Source: Arenicola marina (Eukaryota > Annelida > Polychaeta > Arenicolidae). Taken from it: DNA of 64,000 bases. This document shows positions 11,801-22,262 of the stretch, one piece after another (positions within the stretch are counted from its first letter, which is position 1; every line of letters starts with the position of its first letter). Below the pieces are notes generated by a model, which was not told the DNA's origin, did no database searches, and saw only the letters and a program-made list of their open reading frames with translations. The DNA lies in the NCBI GenBank assembly GCA_964019135.1, contig OZ025265.1, positions 27,441,143 to 27,505,142 on the forward strand, written 5' to 3'. The position numbers and the translations under genes are program-made.

Positions 11801-12448
11801 CTCGCCGCAGCTTGCTGCCCGACAGTTTGCTGCTGATCAAAGATAACAAATCGTGTTTTCGGTAAAAGGACACTAGTTTCTAACTGACCGAAACTTATAT
11901 ACAAATTACAATATATCAGAACATCTTTACCTGATATAACGAACTATTACACAAGATTGCATAAGGTAACCGAATATGTATTAACTTTAAAAACCATCAG
12001 TGGTTACACAGTCCAACACAACATTACGTACTCTTACGCAACATAATGTCGGACATTGTAAAACCAGGGCGACAAAGAGGTCGCCTCTCAGGACACAGGA
12101 AGGAGACTACGCGGTAAATAGTGCATGACAGTCCGGGCGAATGCCAGGTGAAATTAACTTAGTAAGCGGTTAATGGGGGAGTATTGGAATTTCCTTTTCG
12201 GTGCCGAGTTCCGTAGAAACCCCATGGAACAGTGGCGCCATCTGGTGAAGGAATCACCCATGGGTAACAACGACAAAAATCTGCCCGCTACGCGTGGGTG
12301 ACTGAATGGCTCAGCCAGTAGAGGGCAGCTCTGTACTATGTGGTGTACGGAATTCGGCAATGATTTTAAAATAAGCAAACCTCCCCCATTGATACCAATA
12401 TATAAGGCGTACATAGCCTACATCCCACTATATACTTATCAGCCTGTA
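11801..12448. other. No gene recognised
   Basis: Non-coding sequence of average composition, no motif-bearing frame. A block GTGTACGGAATTCGG (12341-12355) resembles part of the palindrome at 16321 but is not itself palindromic. Confidence 0.45.
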
Positions 12449-12540
12449 TACCATAGTAAATGCAGCAGCGGTGATTATCCCTTTCCAAATACCACAGTAC
12501 ACCATGGTGTTTACTCTGATATACATTATTTACTATGGTA
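12449..12540. mobile_element. Tiny inverted-repeat element (possible MITE)
   Basis: A 92-bp segment bounded by 13-bp perfect inverted repeats, TACCATAGTAAAT at 12449-12461 and its complement at 12528-12540. No target-site duplication is clear, so mobility is inferred only from the shape. Confidence 0.4.
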
Positions 12541-12884
12541 AATATTATGGTATGGGAGGCGCTATCCTACATGCTGAAACCCATTTTCAGCGTACATGCA
12601 AACTCAGAGAGGACTTGTAGCTTTTGAGTAGCGTCATGCTAAAAGTAGGTCATCTACTTCACAGTGTTTCAATGTCGTTGTAGCCCAGACATAGCCTTTA
12701 TAACATGGTAGGTGTGAAGTTGGTGGCAACTTGCCAATTACATTGGATCATTACATTCCCAGCCCCGTGTACTTAATGGTAACATAAATGCTATGCTAGC
12801 AGTTACCTTCACCGGATAAGCAAATAAGCACATCTTCCTGCGTTCTGCCAAAGTGTTGGCTACATTTTAAAGGTCACTGACAAG
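12541..12884. other. No gene recognised
   Basis: Short unique spacer between the inverted repeat and the 65-bp tandem repeat; no motif or open frame of note. Confidence 0.45.
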
Positions 12885-13345
12885 AGGTATTCCTGCCTGA
12901 TCACAGTTGTTCTTTACATAAGTTTCCTTTTGTCGCTGTGAGGTGAGGTCTGCCCACAGCTTGATTATACAGAGCCTTTTCATGCATTTTGCCTTGGTGG
13001 TTGTGAGGTAAGATCTGCCCACAGCTTGATTATAAAGGACCATTCTCTTATATTTTGCCTTGGTCGTTGTGAAGCGAGGTCTGCCCAGAGCTGGATTCAA
13101 CAAGGCCATTTCCATAGGGTTTACCTTGGGTGTTTTGAGGTAAGGCCTGCACACAGCTTCATTATACAGGGCCATTTCATATATTTCCCTTGGTCGTTGT
13201 TAGGCGAGGTATGCCCACAGCTTGGAAATACAGGGTCCCTACATTAAGTCTTGAATGGTCGTTGTATGCGAGCTCTGCCCACTTTACAGGGCTTTTTCAT
13301 ATATCTTGCTTTGGTCGTTGTGGCCAGTTAATCCATTCTGCCAGG
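12885..13345. repeat. 65-bp degenerate tandem repeat, about 7 copies
   Basis: A block close to GTGAGGTGAGGTCTGCCCAC recurs at about 12939, 13003, 13069, 13134, 13199 and 13264, a spacing of 64-66 bp. Between blocks lies CAGCTTGATTATACAGGGCC and a TTGCCTTGGTCGTTG element. Copies differ by many substitutions, so the array is old. Confidence 0.88.
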
Positions 13346-13759
13346 GTCGAAGTGAGGGAGGTTTCTGTACTGCTCGAGGTATTTCAAACCCACGGTTAGT
13401 AACCATTGGATCAGGAGACCCATTAAAATGTATTTTGGGAGGTTAACTACATTTAACTTTAAACAAAGCTGTGAGACCTCGCTATGTCTGTACGCAAGAA
13501 AGATGCTAGATTCACTGGATACTAATGCTCTTTTAACAAGAGCATAAAATAAAACAAAAGTGTATCGGTAAAATAGTTAAACGCTCTACAACAATCACCA
13601 AATATAGTAATATACAGTTGGATGCACCTTTGGGACGGCCTAATTATTGTTCTGCATGCGCACATAGAGTGATTATATAGTCCATGGTCTACTGTAGGTT
13701 CTTCCACAGCCCCACCTCCGCTCGCTCCATGTGAGGCTGTAAACGGCTAATCTAAGGTT
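13346..13759. other. No gene recognised
   Basis: Unique sequence leading into the CCAAT-containing stretch; no open frame of note. Confidence 0.45.
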
Positions 13760-13841
13760 GGCAGGGATTGGTCAACGCGCTCTGCCTGTTTCGAATATTC
13801 TTATTGGCTGTGCTAACTTTAGCTGAGTGCGATGCACCATG
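13760..13841 (+). promoter_or_regulatory. Possible TATA-less promoter with two inverted CCAAT boxes
   Basis: ATTGG occurs at 13767-13771 and 13803-13807, 36 bp apart, the phasing often seen for NF-Y sites. An ATG in strong context follows (GCACCATGG, ATG at 13839) and opens a 17-codon frame beginning MAAVDNVLEKVKEF. No clear splice donor follows, so whether this is a first exon or chance is undecided. Confidence 0.3.
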
Positions 13842-15633
13842 GCCGCCGTTGACAACGTTTTGGAGAAAGTGAAAGAGTTTTGGTTCAAATAAGATTTAAA
13901 CTTGCTCCTGAAATAGTTTTAATGCATATAAACGAAACAACCCGGAAAGAAAAGCAGCTTCATTAAGTATACTTATTCAATTAAATGCCTTGATTAATTT
14001 GTGCCAAATTTAGCATTTTAAATTAATGACTGTTTTTTTGAAGCTGTAATATCCGTGGTGTATCAATATAAAGGGCCAGCATATGATTTTACCTATTGCA
14101 ACAAGTTAATAAGCTTATCTGTATTTCTTTCTTTTAGATGCATGAAGAGCTATACTGCAGATATGTGCAGACCTCCAGACAATATTCATTTGCCAACTGC
14201 TATTGAGTTATTTAGAATAGGTGTGGATATTTATATATATTCCTGTTATTTATTACTTAAAGGGTTTTAGCCTTAATCGTGTTCATTCCTTAATTCTTAT
14301 CTAAATTTGGTAGTGTTATAATCTATTTCTGGTAAAGTCTCTGTGTAAGGACTTCATATGCACATGACATGTACATATGCACATGAGTGAAATATATAGA
14401 ACATGTTATTATTGTCATTTATGTGAAGTACAATTAAGCATGATGTATAAGCAACTGACTGAGCCATAAGAGCAGATTAGGCTCTGTTTAGTAAACTCTC
14501 GGTCAGATTATCAAGTATTAGGCATCAAGTATTACTTTTTCTCACCTGGGTAATTTACTTTGCCTGAAATTTTTTTACATAGGTGTCTCCTCTACTAAGA
14601 TACCTTTGTATAGTTATATACTGCATCTCCAAAACTCACATGATGGGAGCTTGGCCCAGTACCTTATTATATATAATCATGTATCAAAGTAATGATCAAT
14701 CTGTCAAACCACTAATATATAAAGTAATTTTTATATTCACAGCATATTGTCAAGAGGCTGGTTAAGGCACTGGACTATTGAACACATGGAGGAGAACCAA
14801 CTCATGTTAACCCTTTAGTGTTACTGTTTCGTGAGAGGTCAAACTTGCGAGAATGGTGCTTTGTCAAGACCAGGACACCACATCTGGGGCCATCACAGGA
14901 TGCTGTGTCATGACTGTCAGAGTGAAGCACAGGTCGAATGCATGCTAATGCAAGATTTTGAAATGAAATAAGCCAGGGATTTTTAGTGATGATTTTTAGT
15001 GATGAGAAGCCAGCATAAACATGCAAAGAACTGTTAATTAACCTGTAATTGTATGCGCTATAGAACTATAATAGTTTCTTTCTCCAAATCAAAACCTATC
15101 CTTTGCACTAAATAACATAATACAAATTTCTATTTCACCGAAAGATAAAATCACCTAACAAACAAAAGCTTTTTCACTAGAAGACACAGCATATGAGAGG
15201 AGTGATACAGTAAAATGTTCATTGATTACTTTTAAACAATTGAACGTGATAATGCGCAACAAAATATTATATCATACATGAGCTTATCATGATACTTAAT
15301 AAAAGTTAAATATTACTTTAATAGGTTGATGCAGGTAATTTTATATTGATCTTTATGACCTGAATGTTGCTGAACAATCGGAAATTTACATGATCAATGT
15401 TTCAAAAAGAAGTCTCGGGTGACCCATTAGCTTTAATAGGGGCATACCCCCTTTCCCCTCTCTCCGTCGCTTTACGGTGCCCAGCTGTGGCTAGATTTTA
15501 AACATCAAAATTTTGGACATTACAACTCTTTGCATGTTCTAGATTTCTAAGTTAAAAGTAAAACAAAACCATCGCCCCCTCTTGCCTTTGGGATCAAATG
15601 GCCCGTCTCTTAGGCTCAGCGGCTCAGCCGGGG
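13842..15633. other. No confirmed gene
   Basis: AT-rich. A weak exon-like piece at 14138-14218 is discussed under rejected items. Otherwise no motif-bearing frame was seen. Confidence 0.45.
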
Positions 15634-16012
15634 GGGTGGGGGGGCGGGGTAGGGGCCCCACAATGTATACTAAACCCACAAGGTGTCCAACTCCCGCTGG
15701 AACTGAGCGACAGGCACCCGCTTCAATCTCCATTATCGCACATTTACCGCGCTTGACTTGCCCCGTAAATGCCTAAGTCCGATTTCTAAGTAATTTATTT
15801 ATTTCATCAATAAGTAAACGAGACCTGTACTGCCGTGTATTCGCGACAAATAAAGAATTATGCAACGACAACAACCAACTCCGGAACAGATTGAGCAAGC
15901 ATGGCTGACATCGCGAGAATTCGCCTGCGAGATCTTGGGCACAGTGACGTCACACCTTGTGTGTTAAGTATATGTTGTGGGGACCGCTACGCCCCCCCCC
16001 GCCCCCCCCCCC
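15634..16012. repeat. Possible foldback element with imperfect inverted ends
   Basis: Sequence at about 15634-15690 (G-rich, then GGGGCCCCACAATGTATACT) is the imperfect reverse complement of about 15953-16012 (AAGTATATGTTGTGGGGACC, then C-rich). Arms of roughly 55 bp and 80 percent identity enclose about 260 bp without coding capacity. The G and C runs align only loosely, so the exact ends are uncertain. No target-site duplication was identified. Confidence 0.5.
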
Positions 16013-16312
16013 CACCCCGGCCTTCCCCATCCACTGATTTGCTGTGCCTGTGGCCCAGTTGGTACCTGCGCCAGTAAGCCACCGATGAAGCAGAGTGCAA
16101 AGTTCCAAAGAATGAAGAAACTTTGTCTTGTCATGATCAAGAAGTGATACGAAAACATCAAAACGGTCTTGTTTTACCTTTATCGTGTAGTGTAATGCAG
16201 CATCATTGTGTTCTTACGCCATGCACCACACAGCTTTGCAGCGGTATGGTTATGTCGACCACTTGCTCTCGCCATCTTCGTTGTTGAGATGCCGCAGAGG
16301 CTGATGGGATTT
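16013..16312. other. Upstream region of the caspase-like gene
   Basis: No coding content seen. It lies between the foldback-like repeat and the promoter motifs. Confidence 0.45.
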
Positions 16313-16314
16313 TG

Positions 16315-16530
16315 TGACGTCACTGTACGGAATTCCGTACGGTGAATTTAGCCGTTTACAGACCCAATCTGAGTATGCGGGCCACGCAGCGGGAGGTTGT
16401 GGAGGAGACTATGGTCTACTGTATTCCTGTTGCGTCGGAACAACACATATGTAAATATATGCAAATAAGGAGTCACGTGTCACATGCTGCCGATCGAGTA
16501 TTTATACCCGGTATTCACGCAGATCTCACC
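16315..16530 (+). promoter_or_regulatory. Promoter of the caspase-like gene
   Basis: In order: TGACGTCA, a full CRE/ATF site (16315-16322); a 24-bp near-perfect palindrome (16321-16344, inner 16 bp GTACGGAATTCCGTAC exact); ATGCAAAT, the octamer recognised by POU/Oct factors (16459-16466); CACGTG, a bHLH E-box (16474-16479); and TATTTATA (16499-16506). With a TATA box there, transcription would start near 16530, about 85 bases before the ATG. The motifs are visible; that they work together is inferred. Confidence 0.55.
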
Positions 16531-16550
16531 ACGAGCAGACAGACCACTGC

Positions 16551-16592
16551 ATGTGTCTCAGCAAAAGAACATTTAAAGTTGCATTTCTGTGA
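16551..16592 (+). promoter_or_regulatory. Upstream ORF, 13 codons, before the caspase-like gene
   Basis: An ATG at 16551 opens 13 codons (MCLSKRTFKVAFL) ending at a TGA 24 bases before the main start. If transcription begins near 16530, ribosomes meet this first, so it could damp translation. Its ATG context (CTGCATGT) is weak, allowing leaky scanning. Confidence 0.4.
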
Positions 16593-16616
16593 GCCAGATA
16601 CCTGAACGTTTTCGTC

Positions 16617-18299
16617 ATGGCGACTGGTGGGTCATTACCCTCGACCTCGTCATTCTCGCTCCCTCCGCCGGTGAAAGAACCGACCGAGACCCATGAGAAC
16701 CCACACCACGGGGGTAAAGCGGACCACATGGCCAGGCCGGACTCATCTGACGCAATTGAGGAGGATTGTGTCGGGTCCCAGTTGGAGCTAGCGGATGACA
16801 TGGCCGAGCAGGACTCATTTTACGACAGTGAGGAGGACTCATTTTACGACAGTGAGGAGGACTCATTTTACGACAGTGAGGAGGACTATTTCAAGTCCGA
16901 GTTGGAGGTACTATCCAAGATCATCGATCAGATCATGACAGAAAATGCAAAGGAAGTACGCGAACGTTATTTTAAAGATATTAAAGGATTGATTGGTAAC
17001 ATCGTGCACGATGACGCTGGGATCAACGACTGGATGGATGATCTAGATTTTGAGTTAACCGCGGACGCGAATGACGGCAGTATTGACAATAATCTTGACG
17101 ATGCGGATGATCTCCGGAATCAGCTGTCCAATCTAAATGATTTGGCAGTTTTGTTCATTACTGCTCCAGTAGGCACCAAATGCCCTGAGCCAGAGGAGCT
17201 GGAAGCATCTGCGACACATAAAGTGTGTAAGTCTTTACTCGCCGATACAAATACTGGTAGCCGGTTAGTGGTTATTTCGTGCCACAAACAGACGGGTCAA
17301 AAAAAGCCGTTCAGGAAAATCGAATACACCTTAAACAAGTCTCGTCTGGCAGCGATTTTAAAAGATCCAGCGTTTAAGGAATATGAAGAAATTCCAGAAT
17401 CCGAAGATTTAGTAAAAATCAACAAATGGAAACTGGTCGTCCTACACGTAAGGAAAAGCAAGAATACAGATCAAAATGATAAGGTATGGCGCCTGGGCTG
17501 GCGTTCACATGGAAGCATGGACTTATTCCGTCACATGTGTGACGAACTCAACAAGTTTTATAGTGATTTCGAAAAAGACAAATCAAGAAGAAGGTTGTTG
17601 GCAGAAGACTATATAAAGTGTCTCAAAGTCACAGAGGGGCCAAAAGTGAAGGTCGACTTTGCTGCTGTCGCTTGCGTTGCAGAAATAGAGTCCGGTATCG
17701 CTACTTTTATGCTAAAACATGGCACCAAGTCTAAAATGGTTTTGGTGCTGTACAATGGTCATGGCTACGAAAACGGTGATCTCCGCTTGCATTCCCCTCA
17801 TCCAGCGAAACAGATGACCATCTTAAATGCAATCAGCAAAAGCTGGAGGAAGCCTATCCCACGTTCAATTGATATGGTCTGGATATGCTGCCATAGTTAC
17901 ATGGGCGTCAAAGAACAAAAGAAAAACGCAGACCCTCACATTAACGTCATTGAACGATACATGTGGAATAAGGGTCACTACGATTTTTGGCCTAAGGAAG
18001 GTAGTCTCTATAGTTTTCACTTGACATGCAAAAAGAATCGACTAACATCATCTATGACAACTATTACCAGGGAGACGGAGGGACGAGGAAATATAACGGC
18101 TGCATATAGCTCTCAGGCACGCGAGTTCGCGGACGAGCAAAATCGGAAAGCATATGGCACGAGATATGACAGATTGTCAAGCAATGCAATTGCTGAGTCA
18201 TCAAGCGGGGAAAATACCAGGCAGCCCCCTGCTACACTCACGGACGATCTTCCGGACGAGGTGGCCAAAATGCAACTTGAGGGTGCACCAACAGACTAA
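16617..18299 (+). CDS. Intronless caspase-like (clan CD) cysteine protease candidate, 560 aa
   Basis: A single open exon from an ATG in good context (GTCATGG) to TAA. Residues 1-65 are Ser/Pro/acidic; residues 66-89 are three exact copies of DSFYDSEE (24-bp repeats at 16812-16883); residues 90-175 are acidic and helical-looking. From 176 on, hydrophobic strands alternate with charged helices (LAVLFIT at 176, LVVISCH at 217, LVVLHV at 273). The core is VLVLYNGHG with His382 and DMVWICCHS with Cys424/Cys425, about 42 residues apart. This matches the His-Gly and Cys motifs of clan CD peptidases (caspases, metacaspases; compare metacaspase GHG and CCHSG). Family membership rests on these motifs and the strand-His-Gly-helix-strand-Cys order; catalytic activity, substrate and role are inferred. 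The tail (500-560) looks disordered. There is no signal peptide or membrane segment, so it is likely cytosolic or nuclear. No prodomain (CARD, DED, death) was recognised, and no AATAAA was found in the next 500 bp. Confidence 0.75.
   Translation: MATGGSLPSTSSFSLPPPVKEPTETHENPHHGGKADHMARPDSSDAIEEDCVGSQLELADDMAEQDSFYDSEEDSFYDSEEDSFYDSEEDYFKSELEVLSKIIDQIMTENAKEVRERYFKDIKGLIGNIVHDDAGINDWMDDLDFELTADANDGSIDNNLDDADDLRNQLSNLNDLAVLFITAPVGTKCPEPEELEASATHKVCKSLLADTNTGSRLVVISCHKQTGQKKPFRKIEYTLNKSRLAAILKDPAFKEYEEIPESEDLVKINKWKLVVLHVRKSKNTDQNDKVWRLGWRSHGSMDLFRHMCDELNKFYSDFEKDKSRRRLLAEDYIKCLKVTEGPKVKVDFAAVACVAEIESGIATFMLKHGTKSKMVLVLYNGHGYENGDLRLHSPHPAKQMTILNAISKSWRKPIPRSIDMVWICCHSYMGVKEQKKNADPHINVIERYMWNKGHYDFWPKEGSLYSFHLTCKKNRLTSSMTTITRETEGRGNITAAYSSQAREFADEQNRKAYGTRYDRLSSNAIAESSSGENTRQPPATLTDDLPDEVAKMQLEGAPTD
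16812..16883 (+). repeat. Three exact 24-bp in-frame repeats (DSFYDSEE)
   Basis: Three identical 24-bp units encode DSFYDSEE three times. Identity at silent sites shows recent tandem duplication. The Ser residues sit in acidic surroundings suited to casein kinase 2, though this is inference. Confidence 0.9.
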
Positions 18300-19111
18300 T
18301 CTTTTATATTATTGAACTTCAGGAGTTGGATTGGCGATGCTGCTTGGTTCCTGCCACTGGTCAGAGAGAGGACTTATCTGTCCTGATCTCTGTTTTGATT
18401 CCCCAGATGACCGGAAATGAAACGCAGCCTCGAAATATATTTAACCAGTGCACCGGATGTAAACAAACACACGTTTTAATGTGCATATATTACCCGAATA
18501 GCTGATTGTGTTCTGGCATGTGATATTACCACAGGAAATAACAGCAGCCCATAATTAAGGATAACTGACCACAGCATAAATACACTAATCGCGTTGCTGA
18601 TAAGTTAGCATTATTTAAATCTACTAATTGTTGATTAGTGCATATGTAGGCGCGTAGTTTCTGTCCATGCGATATCATGAATTATAAGTGTTTTAGATAG
18701 TTTAATATATTGTTTGATGTAAAAAGGAAATATATGAAATAATACAATTGCTATATATACATATACAGGCTATACACATGATCGTATGAAAACCTTTTTC
18801 GCGAATTCGTAAATATTAGAATAGAGATTTTCGACTGGATATAGTTTCTGTGGTCCACCCCCACAGATCACTATAGCATATGAATGACTCGCATGATTTT
18901 AATCCATGTCTTTTCTCAACGGTGTGTCTTGTGACATGTCTGATGAATTTCTTGTTTTTGTTACAAGTTTAAGTTACCGGGTTGAGTGGCGAGTAAAGCG
19001 AGAGTCCAGGAGAGGAGCCTATAAAGGTGGGGTTCTGTCAATGGTATCAGAGGCGGGAATATATATATGGCTTAATATGACGTCGGTTATGCGTTGTTAT
19101 GTCGATTGGAT
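18300..19111. other. No gene recognised
   Basis: AT-rich 3' flank of the caspase-like gene. No canonical poly(A) signal was found by eye, so the transcript end is unknown. Confidence 0.5.
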
Positions 19112-19444
19112 GTTGGTTTAGTGACACGTCGGTGATGTACATTGGTTTGGTGCCGTGTCGGTGATACACGTTAGCCTAGTGTTGTGTCGGTGATTAACGC
19201 TGGTTTAGTACCGCGTCGGTGATATATGTTGGTTCACTGACACGTTGGTGATGTAAGTTGATTTAGTACCGCGCCGGTGATATATGTTGGTTTACTGAAA
19301 CGTTGGTGATGTAAGTTGATTTAGTACCACGTCGGTGATATATGTTGGTTTACTGACACGCCAATGCATCTAGAGGAAGCAACTTGGTATTCAAGTTTTC
19401 AGTAGAGCATATGACTGTAATGATAATACATACTATATATTAAT

Positions 19445-19918
19445 ATGCCTGATGAAATAACATTCGCCAGTATGAATGTAAGAGGATTAGCTGACCATCA
19501 GAGAGCTGATGTGTTTAATTGTTTGCGTGATAAGCGCTACTCAATATATTGTCTACAAGATGTACATTGCAATGATAACTTAGTGTATAAATTTCGACAA
19601 GATCGGGGGTATGATATGGTTATTACTACTTATAGATCATCAGATAGGAAATATAATGCGTTTCAATATACAATTTTGCAACTAATCTTGCCCACAAATC
19701 ACCAGCTCTATCTATGGGGTATAACTGAGACGGATCTTTGCCCTTTGTCTAAAACTGAAACGGAAACAATAGAACATTTATTTTGGTCATGTGGGGAAAC
19801 CCGGATGCTTTGGCAGCAAGTGAAATATTGTTTTATGGCCCTTTTTATATATTACAAGCTATCTATCGATGGAAAACATTCTTTTAGGCGTGATAGATGC
19901 AAAATATCAATTGATTGA
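19445..19918 (+). pseudogene. Fused LINE ORF2 remnant: endonuclease start joined to C-terminal zinc motif, 157 aa
   Basis: From an ATG, residues 5-65 match the start of the AP-type endonuclease of non-LTR elements (FASMNVRGL, YCLQDVHC). Around residues 65-80 the frame jumps directly to the ORF2 C-terminal region (TETIEHLFWSC, zf-RVT type). Of the expected Cys-Cys-His-Cys zinc ligands, Cys99, His111 and Cys116 remain, but the second Cys is Ser102. The central catalytic endonuclease residues and the entire reverse transcriptase are absent. The join keeps the frame open. It ends at a stop, and the remaining C-terminal sequence continues in another frame. Confidence 0.8.
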
Positions 19919-20120
19919 TCAAATATTCCTTACCTTTAAGAAATATATTTATAAGACTCGATGTTTGGGTGATAAGTTGAATGTAAAGCATGGGTTTCGT
20001 ATGTTGAAACAGTTATACGCTGTATACTATTATATAAGCGAAAGAACCCCTGGTGGAAAACGAAGCCAAATGTATAAGTTAAAATGGGAGGGTCTTGAAA
20101 AGTTTTTTGCCACTGTATGA
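19869..20120 (+). pseudogene. LINE ORF2 C-terminal end in a shifted frame
   Basis: Encodes LTFKKYIYKTRCLG and later RSQMYKLKWEGLEKF, the pattern found after the zinc motif at the end of L1/Tx1-type ORF2 proteins. It overlaps the end of the fused frame, so a frameshift lies between about 19830 and 19900. Confidence 0.75.
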
Positions 20121-20520
20121 CTGGAGGTGCTGCTATTTTCTGCAGGTTGAAAATGATAACCATATCCTATATATCTCTTTTGGGGTACTGTATAATGTTT
20201 TGGGGGTGTGCTGCTCGTTTATCGTGTACTGTATACTGTCTGTTCGGTGCCTTGATGAAATAAAGAATTATATTTTTTTAAAAAGACACGTTGGTGATGT
20301 AAGTTGATTTGGTACCGCGCCGGTGATATATGTTGGTTTACTGACACGTTGGTGATGTAAGTTGATTTAGTACCGCGCCGGTGATATATGTTGTTTACTG
20401 ACACGTTGGTGAAGTAAGTTGATTTAGTACCGCGTCGGTGATATATGTTGGTTTTTTAAACGTTGGTGATGTAAGTTGATTTAGAACCGCGCCGGTGATA
20501 CACGTTTGCTTAGTGCCGCG

Positions 20521-21098
20521 TGGATCAGTACCAGTCTACTACAACAAGAATAGCCTGGCAGCTACAAACTACAAACGATTCAAACGATCTTGAAACAACC
20601 GGTTCTCCTCCGCCAGCCTGGCCAACCCGTTCGATTGTACCGTTACGGTTGGCCTGCCTGCGTTCATTCATACTTCGCTTCCTTTACTCGAGGTTAGGAC
20701 TTTATTAGGCCTACTAACATGCAATATCTATTCCTAAAACCATGTGTGACGTCACGCCTTGGTGTCCCTTTTCTAACAAAATGCACCAAGACACAGACCT
20801 AGCTGTGTTTTATTAAGTTAAACGTAAGTGTGCAAAAAACATTATTTAAATAATCAAGGACAAAACAGGGCATATTTATATTATCTTGATAATGAATATG
20901 TTCTCGTTAGTATTGACTCGCGTGACTCCGACAAATGTCACGGTGTAATCAGTCGAGCCGAGTCGAGCTATCTGGTCCAATGTCTAACTTGCAGATTTCA
21001 ATAGAAACAATGACATGCATAACTCAATATAAACGTAGCAAGGCCCACAACTAGGTGGGGCGAGGCAGCCAAGGCTAGAAGTCGGATTTAGAGCAACT
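20521..21098. other. No gene recognised
   Basis: Unique spacer between the minisatellite and dispersed repeat copy 2. It contains TGACGTCA near 20747 but no coding sequence. Confidence 0.5.
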
Positions 21099-21494
21099 CT
21101 TATTCGGTGCTCACACCCCGTTAAAAGAGGAATTAACAAAATAAGTGGCCAAATACAGTATTCACTCAAGTAACTTCAAACATCCAATAAAGCATAATGA
21201 ATTGAGCATAGCATAAAGGAGATTATTCTAAATCATCAACATGATATAACACTTGTCAACAAATGCGGCGTTTATCGTAATAAATATCTTCATATATATG
21301 TTGTTTTCGCGTGATTGTTTAAAATAAAATTGCCTTATTTAGCAATCAACATAAAAATACAGATATGTATATATGTAATTACAAGTAAAAAAGATAACAA
21401 GTTAAAGAAGTTGACTGATCAGACTAATTGTGAAAGAATCTTATCAATTATAGAACATGTTTCATGCTTACCGCAAAGACTATAATTATATATT
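21099..21494. repeat. Dispersed repeat, copy 2
   Basis: Matches 1-402 in the same orientation, with a few indels, ending at the same CTATAATTATA. Sequence beyond differs from copy 1. Confidence 0.85.
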
Positions 21495-21899
21495 CTAAAA
21501 TGTTTTCGCAGGGATGTATTGTCTCAAATGCTATGAAATTAGGAAACTTTGCAATGCATTAACCCAATCATGTATATGTTGCGAAAGGTACATTATTCAG
21601 AAGAGTATTTTTTCACTAATCGCATATGAATCCCGGCAACATAGGGGACATCTTCCAACCCAGGTTGGAAGACATGGGACACGGTGCCTAACACTCGAAG
21701 GTCGAACGTGTTGATATGGATCTCCTTTTGTGTATTACGGTTCAAAATGCGTCACGGTGTGGCATTTGTTGCAGGATGAGCCCCAGTAACCATGTTAAAT
21801 GTTGTGTTAATGGAGAGCTAAAAAATAAAACGCTACCTGTTGGAAACAATGTGACCCCCTTCACTGGCCTAGCTGGAATTCGTTACATAAATAACTAAA
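21495..21899. other. No gene recognised
   Basis: A palindromic short repeat, CTTCCAACCCAGGTTGGAAG, lies near 21652-21671. No coding sequence recognised. Confidence 0.45.
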
Positions 21900-22262
21900 C
21901 AGGCCGTGTCTGATTACAATAGAAAGGTTCTGTCTAATTACAATAGAAAGGTCCTGTCTGATTACAATAGACGGGCCATGTCTGATTACAATAGAGAGGC
22001 CGTGTCTGATTACAGTATAAGGCCCTATCCGATTGCAATGAACATGCACTCTCCGAATACACTAAACCGGCCCTGTTCGATTATATATAATAAACAGGCC
22101 TTGTCCGATTACAAGACAGGCCCTGTCCGATTACAATAGACAGGCCCTGTGCGATTACAATAGATAGGCCCTGCCCGATTACAATAGACAGGCCCTGTCC
22201 GATTAAACTAAACAGGCCCTGTGCGATTACAATAGACAGACCCTGTCTGATTACACTAAACA
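21900..22262. repeat. 24-bp tandem repeat, about 15 copies
   Basis: Units near GATTACAATAGACAGGCCCT followed by GTCC, with substitutions and length variants (AAACTAAACAGG, TATATAATAAACAGG). Non-coding. Confidence 0.88.

Larger units (their letters stand above)
19361..20284 (+). mobile_element. Internally deleted LINE inserted in the minisatellite
   Basis: The insertion begins right after GACACG (19355-19360) and ends just before a second GACACG (20285-20290), consistent with a 6-bp target-site duplication, although the array itself could supply it. The 3' end reads GATGAAATAAAG then a T-rich and short A tail, a LINE-like 3' terminus. Only the first part of the endonuclease and the last part of ORF2 remain; the whole reverse transcriptase is missing. 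The element therefore cannot mobilise itself. Confidence 0.85.
19112..20520. repeat. 59-60-bp minisatellite (two about 30-bp halves), split by an insertion
   Basis: Alternating half-units near GTACCGCGCCGGTGATATAT and GACACGTTGGTGATGTAAGT run from 19112 to 19360, stop, and resume in phase from 20285 to about 20520. The 924 bp between is a retroelement insertion. Confidence 0.92.

Noticed and set aside
14138..14218. Exon-like piece after a pyrimidine tract ending TTTTAG, followed by GGTGTGG
   Set aside because: The translation (SYTADMCRPPDNIHLPTAIE) is plausible, but I recognise no family and found no partner exons.
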